Shown here: one piece after another, positions 1 to 7,519 of the stretch | Layout: each line of letters opens with the position of its first letter | How positions within the stretch are numbered: position 1 is the first letter of the stretch | Position numbers and translations under genes: made by a program | The notes under the pieces: generated by a model | Databases searched by the model: none | Told to the model about the DNA's origin: nothing | The model's input: only the letters and a program-made list of their open reading frames with translations | Assembly (NCBI GenBank): GCA_963725185.1 | Contig: CAVRXO010000006.1 | Coordinates: 1,054,001-1,118,000, forward strand | DNA length: 64,000 nucleotides | Origin: VAZQ01 sp963725185 | GTDB taxonomy: Bacteria; Pseudomonadota; Alphaproteobacteria; Rhizobiales; Xanthobacteraceae | Direction of reading: 5' to 3'

Positions 1-1
1 G

Positions 2-1406
2 CACATCATCGTGGCTTCCGAGCTCATCGAGCGGTTCGAAACCGCGCGCGCCCTCATCACGGGCGACGCCAAGCTCTGGGTACACGGCGACGCCAAACCC
101 GATCAGGCGCGCATCGATCGCGCGGTCGACGCTTGCTCGGGCGCGACGCTTGCCGCCGGCGAGACCCGCGCGCTCACCATCGAGGATCGTGCGCTCTTCA
201 TCTACACCTCGGGCACCACCGGCCTGCCCAAGGCGGCGAACATGAATCACTACCGCATGATGCTGGCAGGCCATGCCTTCGCGGGCGTGATGGCGACCAA
301 GCCGAGCGACCGCATGTACGATTGCCTGCCGATGTACCATACGGCCGGCGGACTGGTGGCGACCGGGGCGATCCTGGTCAGCGGCGGCTCGGTGGTGATC
401 CGGGAGAAGTTCTCCGCGCACGAATTCTGGGACGACATCGCGCGCTGGAACTGCACGATCTTCCAATATATCGGCGAATTCTGCCGCTACCTCCTGAACT
501 CGCCGCCGCATCCGAAGGAGACCGCGCACCATTTGCGGCTGGCCTGCGGCAACGGCTTGCGGCCCGACGTCTGGCACGACTTCAAGCGCCGCTTCCGCAT
601 CCCGCACATCATCGAGTTCTATGGCGCGACCGAAGGCAATGTCTCGCTGTTCAACTTCGAGGACAAGGAAGGCTCGGTCGGCCGCATTCCCGTGGTTTCT
701 CGAGCGGCGCTTTCCCACCAAGGTGGTGCGGTTCGATATCGACCTGCAGCAGCCGATCCGCAATCAGCAGGGCTTCTGCGTCGAGTGCCAGCCCGGAGAG
801 CCCGGCGAGGTGATCGGCAAGATCTTCAAGGACGCATCCAAGCCGGGCGCGCGCTTCGAGGGCTATGCCACCCAGGCCGAGACCGACAAGAAGATCCTGC
901 ATGGCGTGTTCGAGAAGGGCGACAGCTGGTTCCGCACCGGCGACCTGATGCGCAAGGACGCCGACGGCTACTTCTATTTCGTCGATCGGATCGGCGACAC
1001 CTTTCGCTGGAAGGGCGAGAACGTATCCACCACCGAGGTCGAGGAAACGATCAGCCAGTTCCCCGGCATCGAGGAGACCAACGTCTATGGGGTCAGCATT
1101 CCGGGCCGCGACGGCCGCGCCGGCATGGCGGCCCTGGTGGTCAATCCCACCTTTGATCTCGCGGCGTTTCGCAAGCACTTGGCCAACAGCCTGCCCGATT
1201 ACGCCCGGCCCTTGTTCCTGCGAATCCGCGGCGAGATGGATGTCACCAGCACCTTCAAGCAAAAGAAGATCGATTTCGTGGCGCAGGGCTTCGACCCTGA
1301 CGCCACGGCCGATCCGATCTATTTCGACGATCCGGCCGCCAAGGCATTCGTGCGGATCGATCGGGCGCTCCGTGATCGCATCCGCGCCGGCGGAAATCGG
1401 CTGTGA
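2..1406 (+). pseudogene. Fatty-acyl-CoA synthetase (FATP-type, AMP-forming), 5'-truncated and frameshifted
   Basis: Activates long-chain or very-long-chain fatty acids to acyl-CoA with ATP. The window begins inside the gene, so the N-terminus is missing. Visible motifs are the AMP-binding P-loop IYTSGTTGLPKAA (near base 200), the FYGATEGN adenylation motif (near 620) and the FATP-type signature GDTFRWKGENVSTTEVE (near 990). The frame changes from 2 to 3 at the run ccc at 689-691; removing one C restores RIPWFLERRFPTKVV and reads on to the stop at 1406. Conservation is strong on both sides of the break, so this is either a sequencing error or a very recent mutation. The family match is strong from motifs; chain-length preference cannot be read. 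Confidence 0.85.
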
Positions 1407-1472
1407 CCACTGTTGGCGAACCGCTGGAGCCGGCGGATCGCGTGAACCCTCCGCCTGCCAAGGCCCGAGGAC

Positions 1473-1994
1473 GTGATCGGCTTCTGGCGCGCGGCCGGGC
1501 CGAAGAAATGGTTCCGCAAGGACGCCGCCTTCGACCGCGAGATCACGGCGCGGTTCCTCGCCGCCCATGAGGCCGCCGCCGCGGGTCGGCTGTCCGATTG
1601 GCAGGCCACGCCTGACGGCGCGCTCGCGCTCCTGCTGTTGCTCGACCAGTTCCCGCGCAACATGTTTCGCAACAGCGCGCGCGCCTTTGCGACCGACCCG
1701 CTGGCGCGTGCAGTCGCCGACCGGGCCATCGCGCATGGTTTCGACGCCAGTGCTTCCGACGCCGAGCGGGTGTTCTTTTACCTGCCGTTCGAGCATTCCG
1801 AAAATCTCGCCGATCAGGAGCGGTCGCTCGCGCTGTGGCGTCGGTCCGGTGACGGCAAGATCGACAAATACGCCGAAATCCACGCCGACATCATCCGGCG
1901 TTTTGGACGCTTTCCGCACCGTAACGCGGTGCTGGGCCGTGCCACCACGCCCGAAGAGCAGGCTTTCCTGGATACCGGCGGCTTTGCGGGTTGA
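1473..1994 (+). CDS. DUF924 family protein
   Basis: Small soluble protein of about 173 residues with the DUF924 features: an opening VIGFWRAAGPKKWF, the central LLLDQFPRNMFR and the later FYLPFEHSENLADQ. The family is widespread in proteobacteria, has an all-helical TPR-like fold, and has no settled biochemical function. The GTG at 1473 is used because the frame is open only back to a stop at 1443. Family members usually begin a few residues before the conserved PEDV segment, so the true start may lie slightly upstream, for example at a CTG near 1455. It follows the acyl-CoA synthetase by 66 bp on the same strand; no functional link is evident. Confidence 0.8.
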   Translation: MIGFWRAAGPKKWFRKDAAFDREITARFLAAHEAAAAGRLSDWQATPDGALALLLLLDQFPRNMFRNSARAFATDPLARAVADRAIAHGFDASASDAERVFFYLPFEHSENLADQERSLALWRRSGDGKIDKYAEIHADIIRRFGRFPHRNAVLGRATTPEEQAFLDTGGFAG

Positions 1995-2103
1995 GGCCCA
2001 AGGCCGAAGTCTCTTCGATCGCCCGAACCGAATGTTAACAGTTCGTTGCTAGGGGTGGAGGCTTGCGACCGGCGCCGCGGCGGCGCGCGGTGCGGAGGCT
2101 CAT

Positions 2104-3486
2104 TTGGCACTGACCGGTTCGGAGCACGTATCAAGCATCTCGGCGAGCCCGCCGCTGCGGGCGCTGTGGTCGCGCCTGCGCGCGCAGCTCGGCGGCGCCG
2201 ACATGCTGATGCAACGCCTGGCGGGCGCGGTCTTCATGTTCAGGGTGGCGAGCGCGGTGCTCGCCTATGGGTCCCAGGTCCTGTTCGCGCGCTGGATGGG
2301 CAGCTTCGAGTTCGGCATCTATGTCTATGTCTGGACCTGGGTGCTGCTGATCGGGCAGCCGCTCGATCTCGGCCTGGGCACGGCGGCCCAACGCTTCATT
2401 CCGGAATACCGCGAACGCGGCGCGCTTGATCTCCTGCGCGGCTTCTTGTTCGGCAGCCGGCTGCTGGCATTCGGCATCGCCAGCGTGATCGCGCTGATCT
2501 GCGCCGGCGGCATATGGCTGCTGGCGCCGTGGCTCGACGACTATCTGGTGGTTCCGCTCTATCTCGCCTGCATCAGCCTGCCGGCTTACGCGCTCGCCAA
2601 TACCCAGGACGGGATCGCGCGCAGCCACGACTGGGTCGGCTTGAGCCTGATGCCGACCTACGTGGCCCGCCAGCTCCTGCTCACCGCCTTGATGGCGGCC
2701 GCCTATTTTGGCGGCCTGCCGATGAATGCCGTGACCGCGATGATCATGGCGGGCATTTCGATCTGGTTGCCCACACTGGGCCAACTCCTGGTGCTCAACC
2801 GGCGGCTCGCCGCCCGCATCGCGCCCGGCCGCAGGGCGCATGCGGTCGGGCATTGGCTGGCCACATCGGCGCCGATCCTGCTGGTGGAAGGCTTCTATCT
2901 GCTGCTTACCTATGCCGACATTCTGGTGCTGCAGCAGTTCCGGCCGCCGGACGAGGTCGCGGTCTATTACGCCGCCGCCAAGACGCTGGCGCTGGTCTCC
3001 TTCATCTACTACGCGATCTCGGCGACCAGCGCGCACCGCTTCAGCGTGTATCACGTCGCCGGCGACCACGCCGGGCTGTCCGCCTTCATCGCCCAATCGA
3101 TCAAATGGACGTTCTGGCCCTCGCTGGCGGCGACCGCGTTGCTGCTGGCGGCCGGCGAGCCGTTGCTGCGGCTGTTCGGCACGCAATTTGCGGGCGGCTA
3201 CCACCTGATGTTCATCCTGGCCGCCGGCTTGCTGGCGCGCGCCGCGGTCGGGCCGATCGAGCGGCTGCTCAACATGCTGGGCGAGCAGCGCGTCTGCGCG
3301 TTGATCTATGGGGCGGCCTTCGCGATCAATTTCGGCGGTTGCCTGGCGCTCATTCCGCGCTTCGGCGCCACCGGGGCCGCGATCGCCACCACCATGGCGC
3401 TGGTGATCGAATCCATCCTGCTGTTTCAAGTGACCAAGCGCCGGCTGGGCTTTCACGTTTTCGTCTGGGGCGGCGCGCCGCGATAG
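2104..3486 (+). CDS. Polysaccharide biosynthesis flippase (MOP/Wzx-like)
   Basis: Integral membrane protein of 460 residues with about 12-14 hydrophobic segments, typical of oligosaccharide or lipid-linked repeat-unit flippases of the MOP superfamily. The N-terminal region RVASAVLAYGSQVLFARWMG resembles the first helices of Wzx-type proteins, with the usual G-x-x-L-D-L-G-L-G-T-A-A-Q segment following near residue 85. It would move lipid-linked sugars across the inner membrane. The start is a TTG at 2104, preceded by a GGAG at a suitable distance. The next gene, a CelD/FemAB-like acetyltransferase, lies 121 bp downstream on the same strand, and the pair suggests an exopolysaccharide-related role. 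No glycosyltransferases are present nearby. Confidence 0.8.
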   Translation: MALTGSEHVSSISASPPLRALWSRLRAQLGGADMLMQRLAGAVFMFRVASAVLAYGSQVLFARWMGSFEFGIYVYVWTWVLLIGQPLDLGLGTAAQRFIPEYRERGALDLLRGFLFGSRLLAFGIASVIALICAGGIWLLAPWLDDYLVVPLYLACISLPAYALANTQDGIARSHDWVGLSLMPTYVARQLLLTALMAAAYFGGLPMNAVTAMIMAGISIWLPTLGQLLVLNRRLAARIAPGRRAHAVGHWLATSAPILLVEGFYLLLTYADILVLQQFRPPDEVAVYYAAAKTLALVSFIYYAISATSAHRFSVYHVAGDHAGLSAFIAQSIKWTFWPSLAATALLLAAGEPLLRLFGTQFAGGYHLMFILAAGLLARAAVGPIERLLNMLGEQRVCALIYGAAFAINFGGCLALIPRFGATGAAIATTMALVIESILLFQVTKRRLGFHVFVWGGAPR

Positions 3487-3607
3487 CATTTTGCATCGGC
3501 GCATTTTCGGACGGAAGACCGCGGTCCATCCCCGGCGGCGCTGATCATCGGGCCGGCCGGGGCCGGACCCGTTGGCGAGGGCGGGCTTTTCCTGAAGAGG
3601 CTCTTCA

Positions 3608-4765
3608 GTGCACGGCATGATCGATTCCGAGTTTCGGGTGGAGTGGCGGCCGCTGGCCGAGCTTGCGGGCATTGTCCCGGAATGGCAGTCGCTCGCGGCG
3701 CGCGCCCTCGAGCCGAACGTATTCCTGGAGCCCGCCTTCGCGCTCGCCGCCGCGCCGGTATTCGGCGCCGATGTGGGCGTCGGATTGGTGTGGTCGCGCG
3801 CCTCGCCTCGCCGGCTCGTGGGCTTGTTCCCGGCCCGGATCGAGCGCCGGCGCTACGGCTTGGCGCTGCCGGTCCTGGTCGGATGGACTCACCCTTTTGC
3901 CCCGCTCGGCACGCCCCTCATCGATCGCGATGCCGGTGTTGCGGTGATTTCGGCTTGGTTCGATCGCCTGGCCGGCAGCGCGGATCTTCCGCACTTGGTG
4001 TTGATGCCGTATCTGCCGGTGACAGGACCGGTGGGCCAGGCCTTCGCGGCCACACTGGCGCAACGCGGCGGAAAATCCATCTCGCTTGCCGGCCATCAGC
4101 GCGCGCTGCTGGCACCTGCCGGCGGATCCGCGCGCTATCTCGACCGCGCCGTCGGAGCCAAGAAGCGCAAGGAGCTGCGGCGGCAAAGGAAGCGTCTGGC
4201 CGAGGCCGGCCCGGTGGTATCGGAGATCGTCAGCGATCCCCGCGCGGTAGCGGCGGCGCTCGACGATTTTTTCGAGCTCGAGGCGGGCGGATGGAAGGGA
4301 CGGGCCGGAACCGCCGCGCGCAACCATGACCCCATTCGCGCCTTCATGGCCAAGGCGGTCACCGCGTTGGCCCAGGACGGCAAGGCGCGGATCGCCCGGC
4401 TCTCTGCCGCCGACCGGCCGATCGCCGCGCTCGTGACGCTGCAAAGCGGAGCGACGGCCTGGTGCTGGAAGATCGCCTATGAGGAGACCTTCGCGCGCTT
4501 TTCACCTGGCGTGCAGCTGCTGCTCGAGATGACGCAAGCGCTGCTCGATGATCCAGGAATCGCGCGTGCCGATTCCTGCGCCACCGCCGGCCATCCGATG
4601 ATCGATCATATCTGGCGCGAGCGCCTGGGGCTCGCCGACCAGTTGGTGCATGTGGGGCCGCACCAGCAACTGACGTTCGCGCTCGCCTGCCGGCTCGAGC
4701 GCCTGCGCCGCGGCGGGATCGCCGGCCTCAAGCGCCTGCGCGACCTGGTGCAGCGGCGCTCCTAG
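3608..4765 (+). CDS. GNAT-type acetyltransferase, CelD/BcsL (FemAB-like) family
   Basis: Protein of 385 residues with the Acetyltransf_6 (FemAB/CelD-like) fold. The central basic stretch KKRKELRRQRKRL near residue 190 and the downstream FFELEAGGWKGRAGTA segment are hallmarks of this group. The later DEIA-type core (GATAWCWKIAYEETFARFSP) is followed by a conserved DSCATAGHPMIDHIW region. Such proteins accompany extracellular polysaccharide clusters and probably acylate sugars, though the substrate is unknown. The GTG at 3608 (GTG CAC GGC ATG) and the ATG three codons on are both possible starts. It follows the flippase on the same strand, which supports an exopolysaccharide context. Confidence 0.75.
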   Translation: MHGMIDSEFRVEWRPLAELAGIVPEWQSLAARALEPNVFLEPAFALAAAPVFGADVGVGLVWSRASPRRLVGLFPARIERRRYGLALPVLVGWTHPFAPLGTPLIDRDAGVAVISAWFDRLAGSADLPHLVLMPYLPVTGPVGQAFAATLAQRGGKSISLAGHQRALLAPAGGSARYLDRAVGAKKRKELRRQRKRLAEAGPVVSEIVSDPRAVAAALDDFFELEAGGWKGRAGTAARNHDPIRAFMAKAVTALAQDGKARIARLSAADRPIAALVTLQSGATAWCWKIAYEETFARFSPGVQLLLEMTQALLDDPGIARADSCATAGHPMIDHIWRERLGLADQLVHVGPHQQLTFALACRLERLRRGGIAGLKRLRDLVQRRS

Positions 4766-5028
4766 CCGGTCTAACGGGCAAAAACCCTTGCGGGACTGGG
4801 GGACCTGGCGGCCCGCGCGCGACTGTCACCCCAGGGTCGTCACCCTAGGACTATCTTGCAGGATGGCCAGAAAAGCGCCAACATCCGCGCGGGTTTGGGT
4901 ATCAATAGTGCAATCCTGGCCTGGACCGGTCATCACCCGCTTCGTCGCGTTTCGGTTTTGTACCCGGAACCGGGAGCACTCACGAGGGCAGTGTAAAACA
5001 ATGTACAAGAATTCTCTCTTCCACCATT

Positions 5029-5571
5029 TTGGGCGCTGCGGCGCTTTTTGCGGTCGTTGCCGTTCCGGCAATTGCCGCTGATGAAATCGATCCGGCGAGG
5101 GTGCAGGTCTGCGGCGCCTGCCACGGCCAGAATGGCGAACCGACCAATCCGGCAACCACGCCGATCATCTGGGGACAGATGCCGAATTGGCTCTACAAGG
5201 AATTGCACGACTTCCATAGCGGCGATCGCGAAAACCCGATCATGTCGGGCCTGGTCAAGGGATACAGCCTGGAAGACCTGCGCAAGGTGGCAAACTACTT
5301 CGCGGCCAAGACCTGGCCGGCATCCCACGCCACCGCTCCTGCCGGAGCGGAGCCCGAGGGCATCACGGTCTGCAAGTCATGCCATCAGCCGAAATTCGAG
5401 GGCGGCGCGCCGGCCCCGCGACTGGCAGGATTGAGCTACGAATACCTGATCGCCAACATGAACGCCTTCGCGGACGGCAAAAGGACCAACAATCTCGACA
5501 TGCCGAAACTGATGCAGGCGCTTACGCCCGCCCAGCGCGAGGGCATTGCGCATTACATTTCGTCCTTGTGA
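5029..5571 (+). CDS. Periplasmic c-type cytochrome with two haem motifs
   Basis: About 180 residues with two CxxCH haem-binding motifs, CGACH (near residue 28) and CKSCH (near residue 118). It is therefore a tandem class I cytochrome of the cytochrome c4/c553 type that carries electrons in the periplasm. The hydrophobic stretch ALFAVVAVPAIA before ADEID is a signal peptide. Read from TTG 5029 the signal lacks a basic N-region. An ATG at 5001 encodes MYKNSLFHH in the neighbouring frame, and removing one T from the run at 5027-5030 would fuse it to the signal core. The real start is therefore probably ATG 5001 with a one-base error. A strong hairpin follows the stop. Confidence 0.8.
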   Translation: MGAAALFAVVAVPAIAADEIDPARVQVCGACHGQNGEPTNPATTPIIWGQMPNWLYKELHDFHSGDRENPIMSGLVKGYSLEDLRKVANYFAAKTWPASHATAPAGAEPEGITVCKSCHQPKFEGGAPAPRLAGLSYEYLIANMNAFADGKRTNNLDMPKLMQALTPAQREGIAHYISSL

Positions 5572-5594
5572 CATCCGGCCATTGCGGACGACCG

Positions 5595-5629
5595 GGCTGC
5601 GGGGCTTTGGCTGAAGCCGCCCCGCAGCC
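5595..5629 (+). terminator. Hairpin after cytochrome c gene
   Basis: An 11-bp perfect stem (5595-5605 with 5619-5629, sequence ggctgcggggc) lies 23 bp after the cytochrome stop codon. It is followed only by a short T run (gtttatc), so it is an imperfect intrinsic terminator or a transcript-stabilising hairpin. Confidence 0.55.
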
Positions 5630-5637
5630 GTTTATCA

Positions 5638-5832
5638 GACACCGTTGCCCTGTCGCTGCGGATCACCGGCAATCGGGTCGGCCAGGTGCTGCTGCCCTTC
5701 CTGGCCAGCCTGGTCGCGGTCGCGACCGGGACGGCCGGGATATTGCTCGTGATCGCATTCACCCTGGCGGCCTCCGGAACAGCGGTCCGGGTGAGCTGGC
5801 GGGAAGCGGTGCGAGTGGCGAATAGCGAGTAG
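5638..5832 (+). pseudogene. MFS transporter C-terminal remnant
   Basis: A 64-codon open frame without a start codon reads as the last helices of a major-facilitator transporter: ITGNRVGQVLLPFLASLVA, then a hydrophobic helix and GTAVRVSW. It ends RVANSE-stop inside a repeat rich in gcgaata/gcgagta. Nothing upstream in this frame continues the protein, because the cytochrome gene occupies that position. It is most simply the leftover 3' end of a deleted MFS gene. The assignment rests on a short sequence and is tentative. Confidence 0.45.
5811..5832. repeat. Left copy of gcgaata/gcgagta repeat
   Basis: The sequence gcgagtggcgaatagcgag plus tag is built from heptad-like units gcgagtg/gcgaata/gcgagta. 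An inverted partner made of the same units lies at 6668-6697. Without the intervening mobile element the two would be about 30 bp apart and could pair. They resemble the short palindromic intergenic repeats common in Rhizobiales. The stop codon of the MFS remnant lies in this copy. Confidence 0.6.
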
Positions 5833-5850
5833 AAAACCGCGGCAACCTCC

Positions 5851-5873
5851 GGTAGTGTCTCAATTTGAATTTC
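5851..5873 (+). repeat. Left terminal inverted repeat of the arr element
   Basis: Twenty-three bases beginning ggtagtgtctca and ending tttgaatttc. They pair with 6634-6656 at 22 of 23 positions. The 8-bp duplication caacctcc abuts the outer edge. Confidence 0.85.
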
Positions 5874-5944
5874 AAGACTGGGGCTGCAAAGTGGAACGAC
5901 AGGTTTCATGCATCGGACGGCGGAAGCTGCCGTTCCCTAATCAT

Positions 5945-6358
5945 TTAGTCGATGATATCGGAATCGTCCGACTTCAAACGGGCGAGACCATCCTTCATCT
6001 GCTGTAGCCGTTCAGGCGGGTGCCCTTGCCACTTCGTAACTTCGGCTATGACGCGTAGCGGATCGCGGGAGCGATAGGACAGCGTCGGATTACCGGGAAA
6101 CTTCTTATCCGTCAGGTTGGGATCGTCCAAAATCGGCCCAGTTGGCTCCACCACATAAATCCGTTCTTGCCCACTGCCGGCGGCCAGCTCAGCGCCCCAG
6201 ATCGCAGCATCCAGCGTACCCGCGAAATATACCCAGGATAGCGGCTTCGCTTCGGTAAAGTTGGACTGGTAACCAACGACAATCAGGTCTCCGGGTTTAA
6301 GATCTGCCCGCGTTCCGTGGAAGAACGATTGTGAAAACATGGTGGCAGAAGCTGACAT
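5945..6358 (-). CDS. arr: NAD(+)-rifampin ADP-ribosyltransferase
   Basis: Cytoplasmic enzyme that inactivates rifamycins by transferring ADP-ribose from NAD+ to the ansa-chain hydroxyl. The sequence follows Arr closely: FFHGTRADLKPGDLI at the N-terminus, then SWVYFAGTLDAAIWGAEL, RIYVVEPTGP, DDPNLTDKKFPGNPTLSYR and a C-terminal VTKWQGHPPERLQQMKDGL. The His of FFHGT, the Tyr of WVYF and the Asp of LDDPN correspond to the known active-site residues of Arr. The frame is open upstream to 6400, but the ATG at 6358 gives 137 residues, the usual Arr length. It is the sole cargo of the 806-bp inverted-repeat element. About 300 bp of element DNA lies upstream and must hold its promoter. Confidence 0.93.
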   Translation of the reverse strand: MSASATMFSQSFFHGTRADLKPGDLIVVGYQSNFTEAKPLSWVYFAGTLDAAIWGAELAAGSGQERIYVVEPTGPILDDPNLTDKKFPGNPTLSYRSRDPLRVIAEVTKWQGHPPERLQQMKDGLARLKSDDSDIID

Positions 6359-6633
6359 AGGCTCGCGGCTCCTTCGACGTGAATCGAGGGCCATCTCCAT
6401 GGCACAAGGACCCCGGGTTGCCGCAAGCCCCGTCTTGGCATAGACAATGATAGTGGGAGATGCGGCGACTTCCTCCTACTCAACTTTCAGCCTTTCAGCG
6501 ACAAACTGAGACAGGCGACAGCCTGACGTTTGTTAGTCGGTGGGCGGGAGCGGCTTCAACTTTCCGTTCACCGGTTCGTCCGCTTTTGGCCGATCGCCGT
6601 CGTGAGCGGAACGGCGGGGATGGGTCGCGGGCG

Positions 6634-6656
6634 GAAATTCAAACTGAGACACTACC
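6634..6656 (-). repeat. Right terminal inverted repeat of the arr element
   Basis: Reverse complement begins ggtagtgtctca and matches the left end with one mismatch. The direct repeat caacctcc (6657-6664) follows directly. Confidence 0.85.
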
Positions 6657-6667
6657 CAACCTCCCGT

Positions 6668-6697
6668 CTATTCGCTGTTCGCTACTCGCCATTCGCC
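6668..6697. repeat. Right copy of gcgaata/gcgagta repeat
   Basis: Read on the minus strand this is a run of gcgaat/gcgagt/gcgaac units, inverted relative to 5811-5832. The stop codon of the CAP-domain gene (6682-6684) lies inside it, just as the stop of the MFS remnant lies in the left copy. Confidence 0.6.
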
Positions 6698-7248
6698 GTC
6701 TTCACTTCCGGTGCCGCCAGGATCATCGCCCAGTACACCCGATACTTGGACTTGGGCGCATAGGCGGCCGCGATGCCGATGCGGGAGGCGCCGGAAAGCA
6801 GCATGTTCTGGCGGTGCGGAGGCGAATCGCGCCAGCCCGAGAAGGCTTCCGCCAGCGTGTGATAGCCAGCCCCGATATTCTCGGCCGCCGCCGTGGACTT
6901 GTAGCCCGCAACCTTGAGCCGCTCGCCGAAATCCCGGATGACGTTGTGATCGAGCTTGTCGTGGGCCGCCATGGCGCGCGCCTGCGCGTCGGCGAGCTTC
7001 ATCAGCTCGGGGTCGATGCTGACCGCGGTCAGCCCGTTGTTGGCCCGGTAGCCCGAGATCATGGCGGCCGCGGCCCCGGCATCGAGCTCGGCTTCGGGCG
7101 CCGCCATGCTCGCATACATGCTGGGCTCGCCGGCGGGTGGCGGGCGGTCGGCCGCACAGCCGCCGCACAGTCCCGCGAGCGCGAGGGCGGCAAGCCGGCA
7201 CACCCCCCAATGGGCAGACGTCGCAGCCCGGTCACATCGGTCGATCAT
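6682..7248 (-). CDS. CAP (SCP/PR1-like) domain lipoprotein
   Basis: About 188 residues. The ATG at 7248 gives a lipoprotein signal with hydrophobic core LAALALAGLCGGC, and the Cys is the likely lipidation site. The mature part is a bacterial CAP/YkwD-like domain: the ISGYRANNGL opening helix, HDKLDHNVIRDFGERL, then AAENIGAGYHTLAEAFSGWRDSP and HRQNML. The conserved His, Glu and His of the CAP cavity are present. The role of bacterial CAP proteins is mostly unknown; envelope-associated protease or lipid-binding activities have been proposed. The frame is open further upstream to 7383, but that extension is arginine-rich and non-conserved. The 3' end falls in a short intergenic repeat next to the arr element. 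Confidence 0.85.
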   Translation of the reverse strand: MIDRCDRAATSAHWGVCRLAALALAGLCGGCAADRPPPAGEPSMYASMAAPEAELDAGAAAAMISGYRANNGLTAVSIDPELMKLADAQARAMAAHDKLDHNVIRDFGERLKVAGYKSTAAAENIGAGYHTLAEAFSGWRDSPPHRQNMLLSGASRIGIAAAYAPKSKYRVYWAMILAAPEVKTANGE

Positions 7249-7519
7249 CGTCGAAAAGCCCCCCGCGGTCCGCCACCCTACCGCCACACCGTGGCGCAAG
7301 CATGGTCGCGGCCCCGCAATCGTCCCCGGCCTGGCCCGATATCTTGATTTGTTAGGATTCCGGTAATGCCTTCTTAACCTCACGACAAGGGAGCACGCAT
7401 AGGTTCCCCTTAACGGAGAGCGCTCCGGCCCAATCGGGTCGGCAGCGCATAGTCGGTCCCCGATTGGTCGCGTTTCACGGTACGCAGCTCCGATGCGCCG
7501 AAAACCGTCCTAGCCAGCG

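Larger units (their letters stand above)
5851..6656. mobile_element. 806-bp TIR element carrying arr, no transposase
   Basis: The two ends are 23-bp inverted repeats, 5851-5873 and 6634-6656, both reading ggtagtgtctca from the outside, with a single mismatch at position 13. Immediately outside each end is the same 8-bp sequence caacctcc (5843-5850 and 6657-6664), the expected target-site duplication. The only gene inside is arr (5945-6358, minus strand); there is no transposase. This is therefore a non-autonomous, MITE-like transposable cassette that would need a transposase in trans. An 8-bp duplication and GG-ends fit several IS families, such as IS1595; the family assignment is inference. 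The element sits between inverted copies of a gcgaata/gcgagta repeat, so it is younger than that repeat. Confidence 0.8.

Noticed and set aside
5945..6358. arr as an integron gene cassette
   Set aside because: No integrase and no attC-like site was seen. The gene is bounded by 23-bp inverted repeats and an 8-bp duplication, which is the pattern of transposition.
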